Below, piece by piece: positions 1 through 12,438 of a DNA stretch of 64,000 bases (its first letter is position 1; the number at the start of each line of letters is the position of its first letter). The position numbers were made by a program, and so were the translations under genes. The notes under the pieces are model-generated. The model was not told the DNA's origin, ran no database searches, and saw only the letters and a list, made by a program, of their open reading frames with translations. The stretch comes from Tetragonia tetragonoides (Eukaryota; Streptophyta; Magnoliopsida; Caryophyllales; Aizoaceae). Where the stretch lies: contig CM076147.1 in the NCBI GenBank assembly GCA_038025085.1, positions 26,451,001 to 26,515,000 on the forward strand, in the 5' to 3' direction.

Positions 1-1622
1 CCGTATCTATTTGTTCTATGTATGGAGTACCTCTCTAGATCCTTGAAGAATATTGAGAATGAGTATGCCTTTCACTCACATCCAAGGTGTGCTAGATTGA
101 ATCTGACACATCTAGCGTTTGCTGATGACTTACTTATTTTTGCTAGAGGAGATGTTAGTTCTATTAAAAGTATTGTTGGAAGATTTCAAGAGTTTTCTGA
201 TATGTCTGGTCTTCAAGCTAATAAGGCAAAAACTGCTATCTACTTTGGAGGGATAAGTCAGGAAGTGCAGCATCAGATTTTGCAAATCACTGGATTCAGT
301 GTTGGTGAAATGCCTTTCAGATACTTAGGTGTGCCTTTATCTTCATCTCGCCTTACTAAGCACCTATGCAGACCTCTTCTTGATAAGATTGCCATGAAAA
401 TTCAACACTGGGCAAACCAGTTCTTGACATATGTAGGAAGAGTTTAATTGTTAAACTCAGTAATCTTTGGTATTCAAACTTACTGGGGGGCTATTTTTGT
501 ATTTCCTAAAGAAGTTGTAAAGGAGATGGAAAAGCTATGTAGAAACTTCTTTTGGGGCTGTAAAGAAGACAAGAGGAAATGTATGATGATTAGTTGGCAG
601 AAAATCTGTAAGCCAAAACATTAAGGGGGGTTGAACATAAAGGAAATTCTAAGTTGGAACAAAGCTTGTATCTTGAAGAGATTGTGGTTCATTACTACCA
701 ATCAAGATACTGTGTGGGTTAATTGGACCAAGATGTATTATCTGAGAAGAGATGATATCTGGCATGTAGGGGAAGATTCATGACTCATGGATGTGGAGAT
801 CCCTGCAGCACATTAGAGATGAACTTGTTAGAAAGTGTGGGGATTGCATTGTGACTGCTAGTACTCTGAATAGTTGGGCCACTAATGGGAAGTTTTGCAT
901 AGCTAAAGCATATGATTTCCTAAGGAATGTGGGAAACATAGTGCCCTGGCATAAAGTGGTTGGGGAGACTCTGACTGTGCCTAAGCACAGAATCATTCTT
1001 TGGTTTGTAGCTCAGAATAGACTGCCAACAATTGAGAATCTGCAGAAGAAGGGACTGCAATTCCCTGATGAATGTGCTCTGTGTCTGCAGGGGCAAGATA
1101 CACAAGCACACTTGTTCTTTCAATGTCCACTAGCAGCCGAAGTATGGTCTGGATTGCTTCATTGGCTGGGCATTAACATGAGGTATTGGTGTCTCAGAAG
1201 AGAGCTGAAATGGATGAAGTTGCATTGTAGAAGGAAAACTCCTCGACACAGGATGATCAAGGCAGCTTTGGCAGGGGCGGTCTATGAGATTTGGTGTGAG
1301 AGAAACAGAAGAATTTTTGGGAATCAAGTGCGAACTGCTCATCAATTGGTTAAGCTGATTCAGGCTCAAGTTTATAGTTGAGCTTATGCTGTATATCCTG
1401 AAGAGATTGTACAAAGTATAAACCAGAACGCATATTGAGTGTATAGATACACTAGGTGACTTAAGCTAGTACCCTAGTATACAAAGTTAGTGTGTATGTA
1501 GATGTATAACTAAGGATGCCTAGATGGCATGCCTATAATCTTTTTATATGTTGTTATTTGGGGGTATCACATTGGTACCCTTTGGGAAATGGAATATATA
1601 CTAACATTTTTCCAAAAAAAAA
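1..1622 (+). mobile_element. LINE (non-LTR retrotransposon) ORF2 remnant, 3' part, cut by window start
   Basis: The translation gives the C-terminal half of a plant LINE reverse transcriptase. The FADD catalytic box lies at about 118-129, followed by the usual FRYLGVPLSS stretch and a 'YVGRV' segment. A zf-RVT zinc-binding region follows at about 1076-1150 (C-x2-C, then H and C residues). The reading frame is broken: an in-frame TAA at 445-447, another at 622-624, and a frameshift near 780. The element ends in an A-run at 1614-1622. The 5' part lies outside the window. It is dead as a coding unit, and no flanking target-site duplication can be judged. Confidence 0.92.
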
Positions 1623-1659
1623 TAGTATTGTTTTTAATGATGGTGTTCAGCTGTTGAAG

Positions 1660-2640
1660 AATACCCCTAAAACAAGTTAAGTCACAACTAATCATTTAGT
1701 TGATCAAAACCTAATGATTATTACAATGTCAAGATCGAGAACTAATTGTAACTTGCAACTAGGTTGTACCATTCACGTAATTAAGTTTGACTATCTTAAC
1801 ATCTAGAAAAAGTTTTTTCAAAAAAAAGTTAGATAAATGTAACCAAACTTATCAATAATTGTAATTGATATTTTATATAATTAAGACCAAACCAAAAGCA
1901 AATTATCATTCTAAGAAACGCAGTGAATCTAAATTAGTTATCATCAAGTACGAAGTTGGTATTATACAATCTTTCTGATGTTGTTACCAAATTTTTTTGA
2001 AGGTAAGTAATAAGTGATAAACCATTATATATACAAGCATTTTAGCATTTTGGGAACACAACGATCCGCTGAAAGAGATATTAAAAGTTCTTTGTCCCCA
2101 ATTGCTAAGTAAATGAACATCCTGGAAAAAGATCATAATGATGAACTTATTAGCATTTCATTTAAATTTTTTGATCATTTGGCGTACGAATAAAGTATCC
2201 AAACAAGGTCCTTTAATTATTAGCTTTTTAGGTAAATGTTTGGACAATTTGTATATAAAGTACTTGCAATCACATTTGTGTAAGTTATTAAACATGAGTA
2301 TCAATAAGTTATAACCATTCTCATATTGACTAAAACCAATTTATAATTACAATGCGAATCTTAATAATTAACAATAATTGACAACTAGTTTTTACCATTC
2401 ACATAATTGGGGCTGATTATCCTAACTTAAACTAAATGTTTTTAAGAAAATAAAATGATTAGTGTCAACAGTTTTGATTTAGATTGATATCATTAAGACC
2501 AAACAAAAATCAAATGGTAAATTTAAGAAACTAATATTGAATCTAAATAAGTCATTATCAACTACGAAAGTGGTCTTGTCTGATCTTATTATTATAGTGG
2601 TAATATGTAAAATGTTGTAACCACCATACAAGCACCATCA
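1660..2640. repeat. Degenerate direct duplication (two units about 610-630 bp apart)
   Basis: Two AT-rich stretches, roughly 1660-2050 and 2290-2640, share blocks in the same order. Examples are 'taccattcac(g/a)taatt' near 1768 and 2394, and 'attaagaccaaac' near 1881 and 2493. No coding potential is visible. It is probably an old tandem duplication or two copies of an unrecognised AT-rich element. Confidence 0.5.
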
Positions 2641-3808
2641 ATTATGGGCCAAAATGAATAAATAAATCAATAAGGGACTGTGTATTTTGCTAAATGAACA
2701 CCTTCCAAAAAGACCCTTATGTAATTTAACATGTACTATTTGTTGTTGACCGTGGCTAAAGAAATGTACACCATCCAAAATAACTACGTTTATTTTGGTA
2801 CATATTGAGTTCCTAAAAAGATAAACTTAATTTAGTTAACACCGAGTTCAAGTTTAGTCATGACAGTTAAGTAAACATTAAATTTATAAATGTGGTGCAA
2901 ATGAGATTAATTTGTTGAATATAAATATACCTAAAGCAAGTCACAAATAGATACGTCTAGTATGATATTCGATAGCAAGGGCACCTAACTTGGTTCGGGC
3001 GAAATTGGATCTGTCTACGTACTCATCAATGTCTACTAAAACAAAAAAAAAAATTATTTGTCCTTCAAGGTTCTTTTAGTATTTTTCTTAGTTTGTGTAT
3101 GTTTCGATCCCGCGTGATTAGTTACAACCAAATGACAAAGTACTTAGAACCAAGTCTTCAAACTCCACTTCAACGCAAAGATAGTAATAAGATACCTAAC
3201 TCATCCACTTCTTTACTCACGTCAAATTAATTACATTATTGTAATTAGACCATAAATAAATATACTATTATTTACCAAAAACTAACTTGAAAATTAGTTC
3301 TCGTCACCTTAAATTTTAGTTCGTTCTGATTCAGTTCATTTAAGAATTTTTAAGTTAAATAATGTTTTATTCTAATTTATATTCCCGAATCACAAATGAT
3401 ATATGTGTCTCTGGAAAAACGTCTCAACACATATTTTATTTAATATGAACCTAATATTGATGGGGTATTGACAAGTTTTGAAGGGCTAAGGTAAATAAGC
3501 ATTCAACAAATATCAGTTAAATTCAAATGAGTAAGTTCAATTCCATTTCTTTTTGCCTAGATTGGATATTTTACGTTTAATTCAATTTTTTATAGGCAAA
3601 TAAAATGAACCTTAGCAAGGATTTGTCATGAGGTTGTAACTAAACAATATAACATTAGACAAAATGATCAAGGTGTAAAAGGGATGGGAGAAAATTACAT
3701 TAGTAATGACTTTCTTTAAGTTTAGTAACTACTAATATTGTTTGTAACTATATACCTGATAGTGTTTGCAATTTTAACACTATTAAGAAAAAAACATAAG
3801 CAAAAGCC
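2641..3808. other. AT-rich intergenic DNA, nothing recognised
   Basis: No exon-like reading frame, RNA gene or clear repeat end is visible. Only scattered A/T homopolymers occur. Confidence 0.6.
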
Positions 3809-5000
<1,192 letters not shown>

Positions 5001-5252
5001 GTTAGATTGATGGGTGATTTGATAATTGTAGAATAATGCTTCATTATTATTGATGTAATCAATCCTTATTTATAGGTAGGGGAGTCCTAGTGTTATGGAG
5101 ACACTAGATTACACAATCTTTATAATATATGCTAATATAGAACAGTATTCCTAAGAGTAGTTGAATACTATTCCCTAACACTCCCCCGCAATCGTAGCGG
5201 TAGATGAACGAACGCTACAATCGGAGTTACAAAAGACATAATTAAAAAACAC
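5001..5252 (-). mobile_element. Copia-type LTR retrotransposon remnant: one LTR plus polypurine tract
   Basis: Read on the minus strand, a purine tract ending GCGGGGGAG (5181-5189) is followed directly by TGTTAGGGAATAG, the expected junction of polypurine tract and 3' LTR start. The LTR runs from 5180 down to about 5001, where it ends ...AATCTAAC, inversely matching TGTTAG. A TATAAATAAG box on the minus strand lies at about 5066-5076. Internal sequence at 5181-5252 is interrupted by the LINE described next and probably resumes at 7391. No coding domain survives. The call rests on structure only. Confidence 0.6.
5231..5252. repeat. Target-site duplication, left copy, of LINE 5253-7371
   Basis: This 22-nt stretch matches 7372-7390 except for one 3-nt length difference in the middle. 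Both copies begin AAAAGACAT and end TTAAAAAACAC. Confidence 0.8.
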
Positions 5253-5885
5253 AAGGGGATTCAGATTTCATCCCTTGTGTAAGGGTTTGCAATTGGTGAA
5301 CCTAACCTTTGCAGATGACCTGATGATATTCTGCAAAGGGGATAGGGAGTCTGTTGATATTGTGATGAAGAGGTTTCAACATTTCTCTGAAGCTACAGGT
5401 TTGACTACTAATCTCACAAAATCTCAAGTCTTTATTTGTGGGGTAAAAGACAGATTGAAGCACCAGATCATATCACTAACTGGATTTAGTGAAGGGAAAT
5501 TCCCAATGAAGTATTTGGGGATGCCACTTTCCCCAACAAGATGGTCTAAAATGGATTGCAAATTCCTAGTTGATTAGATTGCAACAAGGATTATGTGCTG
5601 GTCTTCCAGACACCTATCCATGGCTGGTAGAGCTCAGTTAGTTAACTCCGTGCTTTATACAATGCATACATACTGGGCATCCATTTTCATCTTGCCTCAG
5701 GCTATCATAAAAAGCATAGAGCAGATCTGCAGAAACTTCCTATGGGGTCAGACAGCCTCAAGGACAAGAATCCCTTTGGTGGCTTGGGATACAATTTGTC
5801 TTCTAAGGAAACTTGGGGGTCTGGACATTAAAAACTGCAAATGGTGGAATAAAGCAGTTATTGTCAAACACTTGTGGGCAGTGGC

Positions 5886-6495
5886 TGTTGGAACAATGCT
5901 CAGAGTTGGAGTTTGGTTATGACCAATCTAAGTTTGGTTCCACCCAATCGTATCCAGATTCGCGAGATCTTAATTGCTGAAATCACGGAATTAATGAGAT
6001 CCGTTTCTGCTTTTATAATCCTTTATTCTTGTATATAACAGCTCCTGATTTTCAGCCCATATCTTTATTGTGATATTATATCCTTGATCACCAAGTCATT
6101 GATTTCCTTGATTCTCTCCCTACTAATTGCCTTAATTTATTTCCTATTGATTGGAAAGTTCTAGCCCTCTTTTGGCTATATAAGCCTTATTCATATTGCT
6201 GGAAAACATACAAGAGAATATCTTCCATTATCCTTTTCTCTCTCTACATCTTCCATTATTCCTAAGCAAGTTGAGTTTTGTTCCAATCCTTACTCATGAG
6301 TGCACACGAAGAAGGGTGTTGTGTTAACCTTGGAAAGCGAGCACTGGGAAATTGATTTGCTCCTAGATCGAGGCAAAATCGCTTTTAAGGCAGTGGTTAA
6401 TCCCACGGCGCAGCAAGTTACTTTCATGTTCTGTTTCTGCCAGTTAATCATTGGGACTGACCAAACATCAGTTTGGGTACACCTATTCTAACAGT
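5886..6495. mobile_element. Solo LTR nested in the LINE, with 5-bp target-site duplication
   Basis: The 610-bp insert begins TGTTGGAA and ends TTCTAACA, the TG..CA inverted ends of an LTR. It is flanked by direct GTGGC repeats (5881-5885 and 6496-6500). A TATATAAG box lies at 6177-6184, followed by pyrimidine-rich sequence typical of an LTR leader. No internal region or second LTR is present, so it is the product of recombination between two LTRs. The short reading frame at 6300-6491 is not a gene. Superfamily (copia or gypsy) cannot be told from an LTR alone. Confidence 0.9.
6177..6184 (+). promoter_or_regulatory. TATA box of the solo LTR
   Basis: TATATAAG lies about 290 bp into the LTR, where an LTR promoter is expected. 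It implies the LTR is read in the + direction. Confidence 0.55.
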
Positions 6496-7371
6496 GGCTA
6501 ATAAGAAAGACACACTGTGGGTTAGATGGGTGAATGTTGTCTACCTCAAGGGGCAAGACATTCATGAGTACAGAGTACCTGCTGATGTTAGCTGGTACTG
6601 GAAGAAGGTGCTGAAATTGAGAGGTTTAGCAGGAGGTCTAGCTCCCACGAGCACCTGGCCTGTGAACATCAGTGGTAACTATCCTGTGAGCAAGGGTTAT
6701 GCTATGTATGTTGGACAGCATGGAAAGTTCAAGGGTGCTGAATTAGCTTGGGGAAAGTTCTCTATCCCCAAGCATGCAATCTTTCTTTGGTTAGCTCTAC
6801 AGGGGAAGATGTTAACCCGAGATAGACTGAGTAAAATGCATTTTTCAGTGCCTGACCTGCTATGCCCCTATGTCAGGTAAAAGAAGAAACTCACTCGCGC
6901 TTATTTTTTGACTGTGATGTTGCAAATCAGATTTGCAAAGGGATATGTGATTGGATTCAATGTCCAAGCCCACCTACAGACTTTGTGAGATGGCCAAGAT
7001 GGATAATGAGAAGGAAATGGAGCAAGCATAAAAAGCTTATCTACAATCTTGTATTGCTGCTGCCGGTGTATAGTGTGTGGACTGCCAGAAACAAGATCTT
7101 ATTAGCAAACCAGCAGCGTAATATTGCTGTCATTGTTGCCCAGACTATCCAAAGCCTAAAGTTAAAGTTTGGTAGTATTAAGCCACATAAGATTAGAGAA
7201 GTGGATAGAAGTTTATTTGCTTTGTTTTAGTTGAATTGTTATAAGGCTTGTATCCTCTAAAATACAAGTACCCTACCTAGTAGGTGCCTTGATTTGGAGG
7301 TGCTCCCTTATTACATTGTATGAGATGACTGTTTGTGTGATATTTTGGTAATAAAATCTCCTTTTCTTACC

Positions 7372-7390
7372 AAAAGACATTAAAAAACAC
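7372..7390. repeat. Target-site duplication, right copy, of LINE 5253-7371
   Basis: Nineteen nt matching 5231-5252 apart from a 3-nt length difference. Confidence 0.8.
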
Positions 7391-8236
7391 TAGAGCAGAC
7401 ATATGTAAATCTTGAAAACTAGCCAAACACGAACAATTACTACATCCGTATCCGCTTATCATCACAAAATTCTCGTATTATCGCACAAATGTGTACCTAC
7501 CGCTCCATATCCAAAATCCAACCTTGCTTCAGAGAGAGAAATAAAGGTGCTCAAGTGCATAGAATGCCCAGCATGAAAAATAGAATTAGGAAGTGAGAAA
7601 GGGAAGAATGAAGGAAATAAAAAGAGGGGAAAAAGAAGAGGCCCACGTGATGGGGAGGGGGTTGAAAGAAAGCAGAATGAGTAAGATAAATAATTTGTGG
7701 GCAGTTGGACAATTGAGCCCTTGATAGAGAACCAATACGGTGATTGGGAGGGTCCAAATAAGGTTGTCGTGAAGGTTGGATAGCAGCACCAGAAGAATTG
7801 AAGGCCGAGGTTGTAGGCGGTGGTCCGACGGTGAGGGCCAGACCGGGTGGAGACCGCTGATGAAGAGAGAGAGGAAGACTTTAAAGGTAAGGGAAGGACC
7901 CGAGAGTTCAAGAAAGAGGAGACAAGGACGAGAGGAAGATCGGGGATGGTGGCCGTGAGGGCCGGAGAAGAGACTTAGCAGGTCACTTATTTGCCTAGTT
8001 GTGAATACGACAAAGAGATTTGTATGGCAGCGGAAGCTAACGCCATGATCAAAATTTAATATATGCCCTGAGTATTATTTAACCTAAAAATTGAAAACTA
8101 ATTTGTGAGGGTATATTATAATATGGTCATGTTGAGTGATGATGAGCATGAATCATGATGAATTATATGCTACCAATTATAAAAATAAACATTTTAATTT
8201 ATTAGAATAAACAGTGGAGATTTAACTAGATCTTTA
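7391..8236. other. Probable continuation of the LTR-element interior, then unassigned purine-rich DNA
   Basis: Because 5231-5252 and 7372-7390 are one duplicated target, 7391 onward was once contiguous with the retrotransposon interior at 5181-5230. How far that interior extends is unclear. From about 7530 the + strand is rich in GA. Long minus-strand frames here read as low-complexity protein, and I do not regard them as genes. Confidence 0.45.
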
Positions 8237-8700
8237 TTGAAGGGTTTAGATTGCATAGTTGTGGTCAATCTCAGAACATTCTGGTGTACGCAAAACGTTG
8301 AGGTTGACTATACAAAATTACAAATATTGGGAAAACTTATTTTATTAAGTAGAAAAATTTATGTTTGGGCAAAGGATAAATTTGGAAACATTTTCAAGAA
8401 AAAAGAAAAACTTTTAAAAAGAATTGCAGTGGTGCAAAAGAAACTTTGTTTGGCTCCCCATTCTGATTTCTTGAATAACTTAGATGATGTGCTTGTGAAA
8501 GAATTAAATGGTATTCTGGACTAAGAAGAATTATTTTGGCTTATAAGGGCCAGGGTTCAACAGATTGCTGGGGGAGATAGAAATACAAAATTCTACCACC
8601 AATCTGCTCTATTTAGAAGAAAATGCAATCATAACACTCCTAAATTTTCACCAATTTAAAACCAAGAGTTTGCAGAGGAGAATACTGAAAATTCAAAAGT
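8237..8700 (+). mobile_element. LINE ORF2 fragment upstream of the reverse transcriptase core
   Basis: The translation reads WAKDKFGNIFKKKEKLLKRI and, after an in-frame stop at about 8522-8524, EELFWLIRARVQQIAGGDRN followed by TKFYHQSALFRRKCN. This is the linker between endonuclease and reverse transcriptase in plant LINEs (the 'GDRNTKFYH' signature). Both ends are lost, so it is an old scrap. Confidence 0.85.
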
Positions 8701-9606
8701 ATTACCGCCGTAATTTATGTTTCAAATTAAACACAAGGCTAAAAGAAACACAAAATATTATAAATCCCCAAAACAAAATAATCTAGATAATTAAATAATA
8801 ACTATCTTTCAAATCTAAACTTAAAACAAATAGTCCAACCCATAAAATAATAATACATTAACTCCCAACAAAAGAATTAACTAAAAGTACAATAAGTTCC
8901 CAATAATACATTAAACAATTCTCAACAAAAAAATTAAAGATTCTTGGAAGATTACAATCTTCTTCTTGTCCCCTTCTCAATCTCCCACAAATGAGCTAAC
9001 CAATAAAATCAGTCAATCTACTCCCTCATGCAAATAAGTTTCGCAAATGTTCATCATGGTCCCACCATTAAAGAGAAATGGACAACAAACACACATAAAA
9101 AACTAAACAACCAATCAGTTACGCTTAGCAATTCTTAACCACGCATTTTAGATGCATTGATATATTCATATAAACACGCATTGATATATTCATATAACTA
9201 AGTTGAAGATTCACGCAAGTACCCATTGACAATGTGTTATTTTTAAACTATGGATTTACCTAAAATGAACTTATAGTAATGTGTAAGAGAAAAAGTATGT
9301 CGGAAAGTTGACATGAATCTAACTTAACTTATTGAATCGGAACTGAACGGGAAATTGATCGGGTAATATAAAAATAACACACACATAATAATATGCCGCC
9401 AATTGCACTAATTAACCTAAATTAAACGGAAAGTTGACAAATATACACTTATTTAATAATTAGTTGTAGCTGTAGTTTGAGTTGTTTTACTAGTGATTAA
9501 TTGTTAAACTGGCTATTAGCAGTCATGTATTGGTACGTAACCGTTAATTGTTTACTTTGCTAGTGTTCGATGAAATTAGTTGTTGTGTTTTAGCATATAT
9601 GTAAAA
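8701..9606. other. AT-rich intergenic DNA, nothing recognised
   Basis: No exon, RNA gene or element end could be supported. A short 'tgcattgatatattcata' direct repeat occurs near 9150-9200. Confidence 0.55.
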
Positions 9607-10174
9607 TGACCTATTTTCTTTCTCCTACTTCCCTCTAGAACTCTAATCTTTAGTAGAACATATTTTCAGGCCGGGAGGGTCGATTTAGGCCATTCCCGGC
9701 CTGCGATTGATGAATTTTATCACGTTTAATCTTGATTTCTAGCTTTTTTCGTTCTGAGTTGAATAAATTCTCTCCCTTTGTGGAGTTTTTATTAGGGATC
9801 TTCTTATCTTCCTTTCTATAGGATTCTTTTTTCGCCTATTGTGCGATTGATTTTTAGTAGCAATATGAATTTGGGGACCGGATATACACACGATCGACGG
9901 AATCATACAGAGGTTTGTGGGCAAGAGATTGCGTTACTTGTGGTGAAGATCTCCACTTCCGTGAAAGATGAAGATACAGCAAAGGAAGCACATGGTTACT
10001 ATGCATGTTGGGAGTTGCATCCGAGTATTCTAGTATATTGGCTTGTTAGCGGATTTTTTGTTGTTTCTATTGATTTGGTATGTTCTAGGGTTATTTTTAT
10101 TGTAGATGCCGTATGCCTTTTCTATGAATGAAAGTCTCCTATTCCCCTATCAAAAAAAAAAAAAAAAAAAAAAA
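9607..10174 (+). mobile_element. Poly(A)-ended retroposed sequence, family unknown
   Basis: The segment ends in a run of about 23 A (10152-10174), the mark of LINE or SINE retroposition. GACCTA follows the tail (10175-10180) and also occurs at 9608-9613, a weak candidate target duplication. Near the 5' side is a GC-rich inverted repeat (CAGGCCGGGA at 9667-9676, TCCCGGCCTG at 9694-9703). The reading frame at 9841-10131 has no recognisable domain. It could be a LINE deleted internally or a processed transcript. Confidence 0.45.
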
Positions 10175-10387
10175 GACCTACAAAAACATGTTTTATTATA
10201 TGAGTATTATTTATTTTTATTATTATTTTTCTTTTATATTTACTACTTATAAAGACTAATTGAATTTGTTTGTTTATTGACAAAAAGGCAATGGTGTCTT
10301 AAACAACTTGTTTGTATTCTCAATAGCAAAATGGTTCTTCTCAATTTCTTTTAACATAATCGTGTTAAATATAGAGTATATAATTTA

Positions 10388-10570
10388 GGCTTTGTTTTTT
10401 TCGTCGTTTCCATACTGCATTTCGTACTGTTTCATTTCGTTTCGTTCTGCGTCGTTCCATTTCGCATTCTCTATTTCATTTTATCTCACATTTTTTTTGA
10501 ATTATCCGCACGACACCGTTCCGTTCCGTTCCTTACTGTCCCACACTATTCCGTTGAAAAAAACAGAGTC
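10388..10570. mobile_element. Tourist/Harbinger-like MITE with TTA target duplication
   Basis: The 183-bp element is flanked by TTA at 10385-10387 and 10571-10573. Its ends are GGCTTTGTTTTTT and, inverted, GACTCTGTTTTTT (11 of 13 match). A TWA target and a GG/GA..TGTTT terminal repeat fit the PIF/Harbinger superfamily. A related copy lies at 57118-57258. The interior is rich in TTTCGTTTCG-like runs and has no coding content. Confidence 0.7.
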
Positions 10571-10693
10571 TTAATGTCACCAACTCACAAGACGATAATC
10601 ATGATGTGCTACATTTGAGTACATCTGTACATGCATTTCACAGGAGGTGAGTTATACTCCCCTCTCCACCTAGCTACATAAAGCCTCTCCCCT

Positions 10694-10716
10694 TCTCTCT
10701 CTCTCTCTCTCTCTCT
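10694..10716. repeat. (CT)n microsatellite
   Basis: About 11 CT units in a pyrimidine-rich tract. The tract is bracketed by ATACTCCC (about 10654) and GGGAGTAT (about 10776), so it may belong to a small inverted-repeat element. Confidence 0.85.
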
Positions 10717-10779
10717 TCTCCTGCCCATTCTCCCTCTCTCTCCTGCCCGAGGATCTCACTTGCCTCCGTGAAGTTGGGA

Positions 10780-11994
10780 GTATATAAAAATTTGCGTGCA
10801 TTTCATGAATTAAAGTGGTCCACATGTACCATTGATGCAGGTGTTTTTTAATGTAGGTTAAATGAATAGGGATTGTGCTGGAAACAAGAAACGCTACACG
10901 AGGCTATCAAATGTTAAATTTGTTATTTTTCTCAAAAAAAAAAACGTTAATTTTGTTAAAGTTAAAGAAACACTCGTTCAAACTCTACCTGCTACTTTAA
11001 ACAGTATTTTACCGAATTGATAAAATTGTTCTAGGTATATGTTAAATCTAGTCAAACTACTAACCTCTACTTCAAAAGCTATTGTCGAGCAGAGCCATTA
11101 AGTGGTCACCAATGACACTAATAATGAATTAAATCAAAATAACTAGATTACTAATTTGAATTTCTTTCCTATATTATTATAAATAAATATGAAAGAAAAA
11201 ACTAATGTGAAATACTTGATCCAAATGGTGTAATAATGTGTATGACTTCGTTTTTTTTTTTTTTTGGTTACAATGTGTATGACTACGTTTTATTTGACCC
11301 GTTAGGCCGTGACTCTCTGAGGAGTAATAACTTTTTTATAAGCGTTATTGTTCTCCCATCAAACATGTTTGTTACGTTGAGAACCAATTAATTAATTAAT
11401 TAGTAATAACTCACAAAAAAAAAATGTACTATCAAATACTAGACTGTACTGTTATATCTGATCAACAGTATCAATATAAAGAGATCAATAGTAGGGCTCT
11501 AGCTACCTCCTTCGCAATTGAAAAAACATACTTATATTAAGATAGTAACACGCTCAATCTGAAAATTACCTTGCCAGAAAATCCATCTGCATTGCTTATT
11601 CCAGTACATCTCCTTTAAGTGTCCTGAAGAGGAGGTATACACTGATAACTACAAAGAACAAGATTATTTATTTTCAGGTAACTTCGCGAATTCATTTTCT
11701 TCTAATTTCTTTTTCGCAAAAACTTGTATGAGACTATTTTTGCGCAAGTTTTGGTGTGAAGATGATCAATTGTTAATAAAATAAGGGTCACTGCTCATAA
11801 TACGTGACCCATACATTTCTAAATAGCGATCCCATTTTTGGTGAGTTGACCTCACACAAAACTTGTTTCTTTATTTTAAGTTCCACAGTTTATGTATTAA
11901 TCTGTGTTTCTTCTTCTTTTTCTTTACGGCATCCATCATATTCTTGTGATTCTAATGATTTCACAAATTATAGGCAGATTATAAGTCGTTGAAG
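10780..11994. other. Intergenic region upstream of the defensin-like gene
   Basis: AT-rich DNA with no exon recognised. It must hold the promoter of the gene at 11995, but I cannot point to a convincing TATA box. (TTAA)n-like AATTAATTAATTAATTAG occurs near 11386-11403. Confidence 0.5.
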
Positions 11995-12421
11995 ATGAAG
12001 TCATATAGAACACTTCTCATTCTCATGGCAATCTTAGTATCCTTTCAAGCAGGTAAATCATCATTAGTAATTTGTTTCTTCTTTTATTTTGACTTTTGAT
12101 TTATGTAAATTAAATTGTCTAGTTAGTTGCAAAATAATCTAACTTGGTAATTAATAAGTATGATCTGTTGACTTTTGTACAGGCGAGTCTTACAAATGGA
12201 TGCAAATATGCAAGGAAGGGAAAGTGGTAAGGGCACCCTTCAAATGTGGAAAGACATGGTGTGACAAATATTGTGCTCATAAGCACTCTAATGATAGTGT
12301 CTATGCATGGGGCAAATGCAAAGATGACGATCGTTTTGATTGCCAATGCTTCTTCATTTGCTTCAAGGAATCTCCTTTTGGATACACCGCCACCAACAAC
12401 AACAACAACAAGAGGGATTAG
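11995..12421 (+). CDS. Defensin-like (DEFL) cysteine-rich secreted peptide, two exons
   Basis: Exons are 11995-12052 and 12183-12421, joined across a GT..AG intron in the first codon position, giving 98 residues. The layout is the classic plant DEFL one: exon 1 encodes almost all of a hydrophobic signal peptide (MKSYRTLLILMAILVSFQAG) and exon 2 the mature peptide. Eight cysteines follow C-x11-C-x4-C-x3-C-x14-C-x7-C-x-C-x3-C. C-x3-C paired with C-x-C is the cysteine-stabilised alpha-beta motif, and GKC fits the gamma-core G-x-C. The tail after the last cysteine is long and ends in an asparagine run. Members of this family are secreted antimicrobial or signalling peptides; the role of this one is unknown. 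A MITE begins 18 nt after the stop. Confidence 0.85.
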
Positions 12422-12438
12422 GATTTTTTTTTCGAGCA

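Larger units (their letters stand above)
5253..7371 (+). mobile_element. 5'-truncated LINE flanked by a target-site duplication
   Basis: The sequence starts inside the reverse transcriptase (FADD box near 5310; KYLGMPLSPTRW near 5510) and continues through the zf-RVT region (about 6730-6960) to a short A-tail that merges with the duplication. Defects include an in-frame TAG at 5575-5577 and a frameshift near 6865-6880. The reading frame is split by a solo LTR at 5886-6495. Removing that LTR and one duplicated pentamer restores the motif KHLWAVANKK. The matching 19-22 nt direct repeats at both ends show a single insertion event into an older LTR element. Confidence 0.9.

Noticed and set aside
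6300..6491. 63-codon frame
   Set aside because: Lies wholly inside the solo LTR and has no domain.
7462..7911. 149-codon frame on the minus strand
   Set aside because: Low-complexity S/P/F-rich translation of a GA-rich + strand, no known domain, no splice context, inside probable retroelement interior.
9841..10131. 96-codon frame ending near the poly(A) run
   Set aside because: No recognisable domain; the tail marks a retroposed sequence, not a gene.
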